This document shows positions 58,203 through 64,000 of a DNA stretch of 64,000 nt, one piece after another. The DNA is taken from the NCBI RefSeq assembly GCF_046036945.1, contig NZ_JBJQOQ010000003.1, positions 1 through 64,000 on the forward strand, given 5' to 3'. The stretch is from Brevibacillus_C sp046036945. GTDB taxonomy: Bacteria; Bacillota; Bacilli; Brevibacillales; Brevibacillaceae. Each line of letters begins with the position of its first letter. The stretch's first letter is position 1. Made by a program: the position numbers and the translations under genes. The notes below the pieces were generated by a model. The model saw only the letters and a list, made by a program, of their open reading frames with translations, did no database searches and was not told the DNA's origin.

Positions 58203-58981
58203 TTCACAGCCTCCTCGCAAGTTGTTGCTTCATTATGGACACTTACAATCGTCTCTAGTGCCACCAGAATTTCTCTCTCCTCGCCCTGTTTGCAGGCGGC
58301 ACTGGCGTCTACATACTCGTTGATGCCTGTTTCCAGATCGCCGTCAGCCTCAACCACGACATTCAGGATGGAGGCGACCTTCAAGCCTTTTAAGCCGCCG
58401 ATGACAAACAGAGCGGCGGTCTCCATATCTGCCGCCAATATCCCCTTGTCAGACCAATAGCGGTCGATTTGTTCCTCCCTGTCCGTGTAAAAACTGTCGT
58501 GGCTGCGAACTCTTCCGCATTGGTGGCGAATATTCAGTCGCTTTGCCGTCTGATTGAGGTACATCAGCAATCGGTGATCAGGAATGGCGGGATACGATTT
58601 TTCTATATAGGTAGTCGAGGTTCCGTCATCCCGCACCGCCCCGGAAGCGATGACCAGATCCCCCGGCAGGAGCCCTCTTTGCAAGGCGCCGCAGCTGCCG
58701 ATGCGGATCATCGTTTCAACGCCGATCTTTTTCAATTCTTCCACGGCGATTCCCAGGGAGGGGCCGCCGATCCCGGTCGAGGTCACGAGTACCCTTACCC
58801 CTTTGTACATGCCGGATACGGTACGAAATTCCCGGTTGTACATCAACTCTTTCGGTTGCTCCAAAAATCGGGCGACTACGTCGACCCTTTGCGGATCTCC
58901 AGGCAGTATGGCGTATCTTGCGCTGTCAGCTGCGCCGATGCGAATGTGGGGTTGGACCGAGTCTGCCACGAATGATGACAC
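58199..58981 (-). CDS. Nucleoside phosphorylase (PNP/uridine phosphorylase family)
   Basis: A 260-residue NP-I family enzyme. YAILPGDPQRVDVVARF (phosphate-binding Gly/Arg), STGIGGPSLGIAVEEL, IRIGSCGALQ, and AADMETAALF (ribose and base contacts) match DeoD/Udp-type phosphorylases, which split nucleosides with phosphate into base and ribose-1-phosphate. Purine versus pyrimidine cannot be decided from motifs alone. GTG starts at 58981 or 58969. It lies 25 bases after the Crp-type gene and overlaps the S-component start. Confidence 0.9.
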   Translation of the reverse strand: MSSFVADSVQPHIRIGAADSARYAILPGDPQRVDVVARFLEQPKELMYNREFRTVSGMYKGVRVLVTSTGIGGPSLGIAVEELKKIGVETMIRIGSCGALQRGLLPGDLVIASGAVRDDGTSTTYIEKSYPAIPDHRLLMYLNQTAKRLNIRHQCGRVRSHDSFYTDREEQIDRYWSDKGILAADMETAALFVIGGLKGLKVASILNVVVEADGDLETGINEYVDASAACKQGEEREILVALETIVSVHNEATTCEEAVK

Positions 58982-59006
58982 CTTCCTTCAGGCTGTGCAA
59001 GCCAAA

Positions 59007-59702
59007 TCACTGAAATTTGCTCGCTATTTTCTCTTCCTTTAATTTTTCGATATCTCTGATGAAAATACCCTGACTATGAAGATCGATGATTCCTTTTTCC
59101 TTCAGGCTTTGCAAAATCCGGTTGATACTCCGCTGGGTTACGGCAAACTGGCTGCTGAGCTGCGTCTTGTTGACGTTTATCCACAGCTCGTTTTCTGCTT
59201 TTCCGGTTTGCACCAGGGATTCGACCAAAAAACTGCATACGCGATGGTACAAAGAATAAAGCGTGTCGTCTCCTACCTTTTGGGATAAATTGTAAAATGC
59301 TTCAGACAAGTACTTGATCATCAGCCGATTCAAGTTCATGTCTAATTCCAGCCACCGAAAGAACAGCCCCCTTTCCAATCCAATCAGCTTCAGATCGGTA
59401 AGCGCCTTCACGTTGCAGACAAATGGTTTCCGTTCGAAGATTTCCAACTCGCCGATGAGATCTCCCTTCTGGTAAACCGTAAGCGAGTACTCCCGGCCAT
59501 TCTCAGCCAAAATATTGATATCGGCCGAACCTTCCACGATGATGTGCAGGCAGTCTTGCACGTCTCCCTGGCGGAAGACGGTCGAACCGCGGGGGTACTC
59601 GGCGAGCTTCCACTGCCGCAGGATGTCATAAGGACAGTGCTTCAGCAATTGATAGATCTTCGGCTCTTCTTCGATCAGTTTGATAACAGCGCTTACATCC
59701 AT
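59007..59702 (-). CDS. Crp/Fnr-family transcriptional regulator
   Basis: A 231-residue regulator: cyclic-nucleotide-like sensor barrel (PRGSTVFRQGDVQDCLHIIV, GDLIGELEIFERKPF), dimer helix and a C-terminal HTH (NKTQLSSQFAVTQRSINRIL). The effector pocket lacks an obvious cAMP phosphate-binding Arg-Ser pair. First gene of the nucleotide-scavenging operon, so it likely controls that operon. ATG 59702 follows AGGGGGTG. Confidence 0.9.
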   Translation of the reverse strand: MDVSAVIKLIEEEPKIYQLLKHCPYDILRQWKLAEYPRGSTVFRQGDVQDCLHIIVEGSADINILAENGREYSLTVYQKGDLIGELEIFERKPFVCNVKALTDLKLIGLERGLFFRWLELDMNLNRLMIKYLSEAFYNLSQKVGDDTLYSLYHRVCSFLVESLVQTGKAENELWINVNKTQLSSQFAVTQRSINRILQSLKEKGIIDLHSQGIFIRDIEKLKEEKIASKFQ

Positions 59703-59744
59703 CTGTTCACCCCCTATCATACCGGTTTCCATACTGGATAAACA

Positions 59745-59774
59745 GGACGGCTGTCCCCGTCCATCAACATTATA
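59745..59774 (-). promoter_or_regulatory. Promoter and palindrome ahead of the nucleotide-scavenging operon
   Basis: -10 TATAAT (59769-59774) on the minus strand, with the palindrome GGACGG-N6-CCGTCC (59745-59762) covering the probable start site. A candidate operator for the Crp-type regulator. Confidence 0.5.
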
Positions 59775-59851
59775 AGGCTATTTTGAGCCGAATTTGCAAC
59801 CACTTTGGGAAATATGTCCCGATCGCAAGCCCCAGGACCTTTGTCCGGGCC

Positions 59852-60694
59852 TCACTCCGGTTTTTGCTGAAAGTACTTGTCGTAAATCTCCTGCAGCTTG
59901 CCGTTTTCCTTGATCGTTTTGAGCCCTTGATTGATCTTGTCCAGAAACTCGGCATTTCCTTTCCGCACCATAATCCCGTAATACTCTTTGTCAAAAGAAT
60001 CGTCCCGCAATAGTTTGTACTTTTTCTCTTTCATTTTCGGCAGAAAGTACTGCAGGAATCCGTTATCCGCGATCACCGCATCCACCCGGCCGTTAAAAAA
60101 ATCTTCGATTGCCCCCAAAAAGTCATCGTAGCCCCGCAGGCCCTCATAGGTCTTGCCAAAGGCCTTTTGCAGGACGACTTCCCCTGTGGTGGCCGACTGT
60201 ACGGCAATTTGTTTCCCCTTTAAATCAGCCAGCTTGGCAGCAGGCGAATCCTCCGGCACCATGATCAGCTGGGTCGCTTCAAAATACGGGTCGGAGAAAT
60301 CAAATTTCTTCTTCCGCTCATCCGTGATCGTAATAGCGTCAATACCGGCGTCGATCGAACCTTTCTCAATTCCGTCAAACAGCGGATCCCAGCCGGTGGG
60401 CATGATCTCGATCTGGAAGCCGGCTGCTTCTGCGATCGCGGTAATCACGTCCACGTCGAAGCCGGCAACCTTGTTTTTGTCCATCATCTCAAACGGCGGA
60501 AAGGTCACCTCCATTGCGACGACGTATTTTTTCTCCGGAACGGCTACCTGCTTTGTCCCTGCCTCCTTGCCCGACTCCTGCCCTGCTTTCTGCCCTGCCG
60601 TCTGATCAGCCGTGCCGCATCCGACAGTAAGCAGCGAGAGCAGCATCAGTGTCGTTAGCGCTTGCAGCCAATATCTGTGAATTCTCACGTTCAT
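59852..60694 (-). CDS. Amino-acid-type ABC substrate-binding lipoprotein
   Basis: A 280-residue family 3 binding protein. Lipobox LLSLLTVGC, then a 24-residue Gly/Gln/Lys/Ala linker, then two lobes (MEVTFPPFEMMDKNKVAGFD; DAITITDERKKKFDFSDPYF; GKQIAVQSATTGEVVLQKAF; DAVIADNGFLQYFLPK). It captures a polar amino acid or related molecule. No permease or ATPase is encoded beside it. Start ATG 60694 or GTG 60688, both close to AAGGAGG. Confidence 0.9.
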   Translation of the reverse strand: MNVRIHRYWLQALTTLMLLSLLTVGCGTADQTAGQKAGQESGKEAGTKQVAVPEKKYVVAMEVTFPPFEMMDKNKVAGFDVDVITAIAEAAGFQIEIMPTGWDPLFDGIEKGSIDAGIDAITITDERKKKFDFSDPYFEATQLIMVPEDSPAAKLADLKGKQIAVQSATTGEVVLQKAFGKTYEGLRGYDDFLGAIEDFFNGRVDAVIADNGFLQYFLPKMKEKKYKLLRDDSFDKEYYGIMVRKGNAEFLDKINQGLKTIKENGKLQEIYDKYFQQKPE

Positions 60695-60815
60695 CACCCT
60701 CCTTCTAGGCGCTATAGTTATGAGGGTATTTGTGTTCAAATATTTTGTCAATTGTATTTTTCCCTGCATTCCCCCCACCTTCTGGTACTCTAACGAACGG
60801 AAGGAGGTGAGAGTG

Positions 60816-61010
60816 ATGGATAAGCATCTGTACTTTATCGTCAGCCTGAAAGATGCTGTGCGGCTCAACAGTGAACTGCTGCGGCGCGGGATTTCCCGCT
60901 ACTATCTCCAGCCCCACGGTGAGGGAGTGGCATTCGTCTTCGAGAAAGTATCCCGTTTTCGACGAGTCACGTTGCAACATCTCTTCCGTACAGATGGCGA
61001 ACTCCAGTAG
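60816..61010 (+). CDS. Small hypothetical protein (64 residues)
   Basis: A 64-residue protein (MDKHLYFIVSLKDAVRLNSE and on) with alternating strands and a basic end. Not recognised. The ribosome site AAGGAGGTGA lies six bases before the ATG, as strong as any in the window, so expression is likely. It stands between the binding protein and the P1 peptidase, divergent from the former. Confidence 0.6.
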   Translation: MDKHLYFIVSLKDAVRLNSELLRRGISRYYLQPHGEGVAFVFEKVSRFRRVTLQHLFRTDGELQ

Positions 61011-61113
61011 AATGACGGCCAGCCCCTCCTTGCGGGGGGCTGGTCAATCCACTACCGCTTTCAGACAATATCTGATAATAATTAGGAATGATGAAAAAGA
61101 AAGAGTGATATTC

Positions 61114-62199
61114 ATGACGAACAGAGTACGGCTTCGCGACCTTGGCCTCTCGATTGGAAGATATGAAACAGGCAAATGCAATGCGATCACGGATATTCCC
61201 GGCGTCATGGTCGGGCATGTCACCCTGTCTGAACAAATCGCCGATGACCGCGCGATTCGCACCGGCGTGACAGCCATCCTCCCGCACCCGGACAACCTCT
61301 TCCGGGAAAAGGTGCTGGGAAGCTGCCATGTGATCAACGGGTTTGGCAAAACGGCGGGAACCATCCAGCTGCAAGAGCTGGGTACGATCGAAAGTCCGAT
61401 CCTCTTGACCAATACCCTTTCCGTCCCTGCCGTACTGGAAGGCACAATTCGCTACCTCCTTGGGCAAAATCCGGAAATTGGCAATACGACGGGAACCGTA
61501 AATGCCATCGTGGGAGAATGCAACGACGGCTATCTCAACGATATACGCGGACTGCATGTCAGACCGGAACACGCCTGCCTGGCGATTCAATCCGCGAAAT
61601 CCGGCCCGGTGGAAGAGGGCTGCGTCGGGGCGGGCACCGGGATGTCCTGTTTGGGGTACAAGGGCGGGATTGGAACCAGCTCGAGAATCGCCGCGTTCGG
61701 ACAGCGGCAGTACACCATCGGCGCGCTGGTGCTGAGCAATTATGGCGAGAGGGCAGATTTGCGCCTGCCCGGCGGCGGAACGCTGCTGCCTCGTTCATCG
61801 GCCGATCCCGAAAAGGAAAAAACCCCGGATGGGTCGATCATGATCATTCTCGGAACAGACGCTCCGCTAAGCGAGAGACAGCTCGGGCGGATCGCCAAGC
61901 GGGCCGCTTTCGGACTGTCCCGAACCGGCTCTTACGCGGCACACGGCAGCGGCGACATCGTCATCGCCTTCTCGACGGCCCACCGCATTCCCCACCGCCC
62001 CGAGCCGGAGCAGGAAACCCTCCCCTACGCCTTTTTGAGAGAAGACGGGGAGTGGATCTCCCGCCTGTTCGAGATGACAGCGGAAGCGGTAGAGGAAGCG
62101 ATCTGGAATTCCCTGTGCATGGCGTCTACTACGGTGGGACAGAAAGGGCGGGTGCGGGAGGCGATTCCGTATCATATCCTGCTGACGGAGAGGGTTTGA
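61114..62199 (+). CDS. P1-family (DmpA-like) peptidase
   Basis: A 361-residue Ntn-type hydrolase of the DmpA/BapA group. GKCNAITDIPGVMVGHVTL near the N-terminus and TPDGSIMIILGTDAPLS, where self-cleavage before Ser-241 (in DGS) creates the nucleophile, fit the family. VGAGTGMSCLGYKGGIGTSS is also conserved. Members release N-terminal D- or beta-amino acids from peptides. ATG 61114 with a weak GAGTGAT site. Monocistronic. Confidence 0.9.
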   Translation: MTNRVRLRDLGLSIGRYETGKCNAITDIPGVMVGHVTLSEQIADDRAIRTGVTAILPHPDNLFREKVLGSCHVINGFGKTAGTIQLQELGTIESPILLTNTLSVPAVLEGTIRYLLGQNPEIGNTTGTVNAIVGECNDGYLNDIRGLHVRPEHACLAIQSAKSGPVEEGCVGAGTGMSCLGYKGGIGTSSRIAAFGQRQYTIGALVLSNYGERADLRLPGGGTLLPRSSADPEKEKTPDGSIMIILGTDAPLSERQLGRIAKRAAFGLSRTGSYAAHGSGDIVIAFSTAHRIPHRPEPEQETLPYAFLREDGEWISRLFEMTAEAVEEAIWNSLCMASTTVGQKGRVREAIPYHILLTERV

Positions 62200-62241
62200 C
62201 AACCTTCTCCCTGTTGAAACTCACGAGAAGAAACGTCAGGA

Positions 62242-62280
62242 AGAGCCTCCCTGTTTAAGCATAGCGGGAGGCTGTCTATT
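62242..62280 (+). terminator. Terminator-like hairpin after the P1 peptidase gene
   Basis: AGCCTCCC ... GGGAGGCT followed by GTCTATT; weak T tract. Confidence 0.5.
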
Positions 62281-62436
62281 AACTGTGGAAAAAGGGAGGG
62301 CTGCCCTTGGTAATGTTGAATTTAGAGTAATTTGGGTGGATTTGGCGCAATCAACCGCCTTAAGCCATACCAAGAAATCGGGAGTATTTGTGAGAAAAGA
62401 ATGGATTTTATTGATTTTTTTACCCGACGTCGACTT

Positions 62437-63033
62437 TCACTTTCTTTTCAAAACGACCAGGTTGCCCTTCATTCCTTCTTCGCTATAGCCTTTTCCGACC
62501 GTCATCTGGATCGGCAGCACCGGGCCGCGTTTAAAATACCGGCCAAAGTGCCGGTCCACCGATTGTTCGGTCACGACGACAAAATGTCCTTCCTCTGCCT
62601 TGTCGCGACAGCCTCTGAGCAGCATCACCCCGCCGGGTTTGAGCACCCGCGCGACTTCCTCCGCAAATCGCCCTCGATTTTCTTCGGAGATACTGTGAAA
62701 ACAACCGCGATCATTGACCATATCCACGCATTGGTTTTCCAACGGCAAATCCAAGGCATCGCCCAGACGCCAGTCCACCTGAACCTCCGCTGTGTTTGCC
62801 CGTTCCCTGGCGATGTTCAAGGCGGCGGCACTCAAATCGACGCCGATTACGCGATATCCCCGCTGGGCAAGAAAAATGGCTTCGCTGCCCGCGCCGCAGC
62901 CTACATCCAAAGCGGTAATGTCAGGGGGAAGGTCCATGCAAGCCACGAACGCGACCAATTCTTGAGACGGGTGCGGGAGATCCCAGTAGTCTCGAAAGTT
63001 TCCGCTCGTATACACTTCATCCCAATCTCTCAT
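62437..63033 (-). CDS. Class I SAM-dependent methyltransferase (TehB/TPMT-like)
   Basis: A 198-residue methyltransferase: ALDVGCGAGSEAIFLAQRGY (motif I, about 42), VIGVDLSAAAL, CVDMVNDRGCFHSI and ARVLKPGGVMLLRG. The MVNDRGCFH segment recalls TehB/thiopurine-type methylases, which act on metalloids or thiols. Substrate unknown. The ATG at 63033 follows GGAGGTTGAC. Alone between the P1 peptidase and recQ. Confidence 0.86.
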   Translation of the reverse strand: MRDWDEVYTSGNFRDYWDLPHPSQELVAFVACMDLPPDITALDVGCGAGSEAIFLAQRGYRVIGVDLSAAALNIARERANTAEVQVDWRLGDALDLPLENQCVDMVNDRGCFHSISEENRGRFAEEVARVLKPGGVMLLRGCRDKAEEGHFVVVTEQSVDRHFGRYFKRGPVLPIQMTVGKGYSEEGMKGNLVVLKRK

Positions 63034-63155
63034 CCTGTCAACCTCCGTTCTTTTGTTAATTGTAATTATCGCTTATCACGGTCGTCAAAGGACTGCACTG
63101 TGTCCGATTGAAGCCGACAACAGGTTTTGCACAATGAATCGACTGCCTGCAACCC

Positions 63156-64000
63156 TCAAGACCTCACCAACTCACCCGCATGCTTGGCAATTACCGCTTT
63201 GATCGCCATGTAGTCGACTTCCTTCGGCAGCTGCTCCTTGATTGGCTTTAGCTTTTCGGCGCCCAGTTCGCGAATGGCATCCAGAATGGCCGCTTCATGG
63301 GCTGCGGGTATAAACGAATCCCAATCCACGTCATGCCCCTCCTGACCGCAGCGGATCAGATGATCCTGAATCGTCACAAGCCCCAGCTTTCTTTCGGCAG
63401 CGATCTCTTCCAGCGTTTTTCCCTCTTGATACATCTGCAGCGTCAACAGATGGCTGGAGACCTTTTCCCTTTTCGCCTCGTCAGCAACATCCGTCTGCTC
63501 CTGCCCGCTGTCAGCGCGGGACAGTCCGTGCTCCTCCACATATTGATGGATCGCCGCCAAAAACGGGGCGGCGTATTTTTTCGCCTTTTGTTCGCCTACT
63601 CCTTTTACCTGCAAAAACTCTGCTTCGCTCATCGGGCAGCTTTGGCTCATTTCCCGCAAGGCGCTGTCCGCGAAGATGATGTAAGGCGGAACCTTGTCCC
63701 GCTGGGCAAGTTCGCGGCGGAGCTGGCGCAGCTGTTCGAACAGCGTGTCATCGCCGCTTTGCCGGACCTGCCGCATCCACACGCGCTGGTAGACCCGCTC
63801 CTCACCTCCAAGCACCGGAAGCGCCTTCGGCAGCAGGGAAAGTACCGGATACTGACTGTCCGTCATCCGTATGTACTCTTCCGCGATCAGCAGATGGATG
63901 AACTCGCTGATCTGGGCCTCCGTGTACTCCGCCATGATCCCGTATGTCGACAGCTGCTCAAACCTGAACTGGCGCACCTTCTGGGTGTTGGCTCCCTTCA
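63156..64000 (-). CDS. recQ: ATP-dependent DNA helicase RecQ, C-terminal part (cut by the window edge)
   Basis: The last 281 codons of a RecQ helicase. It begins in the winged-helix region (QLSTYGIMAEYTEAQISEFI), continues with an HRDC domain (LRQLRRELAQRDKVPPYIIF, ADSALREMSQ) and ends in a helix-turn-helix extension (HLLTLQMYQEGKTLEEIAAE). The helicase core lies beyond position 64000. RecQ unwinds DNA in recombination repair; the extra C-terminal HTH_40 is typical of bacilli. Confidence 0.88.
   Translation of the reverse strand, partial: KGANTQKVRQFRFEQLSTYGIMAEYTEAQISEFIHLLIAEEYIRMTDSQYPVLSLLPKALPVLGGEERVYQRVWMRQVRQSGDDTLFEQLRQLRRELAQRDKVPPYIIFADSALREMSQSCPMSEAEFLQVKGVGEQKAKKYAAPFLAAIHQYVEEHGLSRADSGQEQTDVADEAKREKVSSHLLTLQMYQEGKTLEEIAAERKLGLVTIQDHLIRCGQEGHDVDWDSFIPAAHEAAILDAIRELGAEKLKPIKEQLPKEVDYMAIKAVIAKHAGELVRS

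Noticed and set aside
61017..61045. Strong GC hairpin between the 64-residue gene and the P1 peptidase, possibly a terminator or attenuator
   Set aside because: No T run follows on either strand, so function is undecided.

Overview
The window looks like chromosome from a spore-forming Bacillota of the Paenibacillaceae, most likely Brevibacillus or a close relative. That is an inference from gene content: an alpha/beta-type small acid-soluble spore protein, spore photoproduct lyase, a KinE-like PAS histidine kinase, a B-type RNase P RNA, a DUF3907/YpuI protein, an MsmX-type ATPase beside a PucR-type regulator, SLH-anchored and copper-amine-oxidase-like secreted proteins, and near-consensus AGGAGG ribosome sites. 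No rRNA, tRNA or CRISPR array is visible. Most of the window is moderately GC-rich by eye. The stretch from about 22.5 to 30.8 kb is clearly more AT-rich.

Layout. 0-9.4 kb: a Tet(L)-like efflux pump preceded by a 20-residue leader peptide, a phosphoesterase, a sensor kinase, rnpB, an acetyltransferase / HesB-like / gamma carbonic anhydrase run, a DUF1385 membrane protein, a SASP, small spore- or envelope-type proteins, a Gre-like protein and a small ion channel. 9.5-15.9 kb: gabT with its sigma-54 activator, -24/-12 promoter and repeated upstream sites, then class I fumarase, a TPR protein and an MBL-fold hydrolase. 16.1-19.3 kb: a proline/histidine/tyrosine-rich repeat protein, then hutH preceded by a promoter, a His-containing mini-ORF and a strong terminator, then an acyl-CoA thioesterase. 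19.5-31 kb: a probable acquired catabolic island. It holds an amidohydrolase/permease pair, decayed second copies of both, a RibF-like FAD synthetase, an MHS transporter, a cupin, a DUF2848 protein, a nitrilase-superfamily hydrolase, an HpaB-type flavin monooxygenase, an FMN-barrel protein, an unusual MerR fusion and an IS256 remnant. A repeated 47-base terminator-like element lies at each edge. 31-44.8 kb: housekeeping and salvage genes (methyltransferases, pterin dehydratase, PAP2 protein, deoxynucleoside kinase, cysteine synthase, splB, two tandem acetyl-CoA synthetases, phosphoesterase, PucR regulator, MsmX ATPase). 44.9-52.9 kb: an RpiR regulator, a subtilase, YpuI, a TetR/HlyD/ABC-2 export operon with a perfect operator, and a GH10-like secreted protein. 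53.0-59.7 kb: a seven-gene operon. 59.8-64 kb: an orphan binding protein, a P1 peptidase, a methyltransferase and the C-terminal part of RecQ, cut by the window edge.

Three systems stand out. First, the 53-59.7 kb operon joins a Crp-family regulator, a nucleoside phosphorylase, a complete ECF transporter (S, T, A, A) and a secreted SLH-anchored 5'-nucleotidase, which reads as a nucleotide-scavenging pathway with an ECF-type nucleoside importer. Second, the 22.7-29.1 kb cluster carries two identical 16-bp operator-like sequences, each centred about 53 bases upstream of a start codon (ribF-like and hpaB), and looks like a catabolic pathway for an aromatic or N-heterocyclic compound. Third, several leader-peptide arrangements (upstream of the Tet pump, hutH and the Gre-like gene) suggest cis-acting translational or attenuation control.
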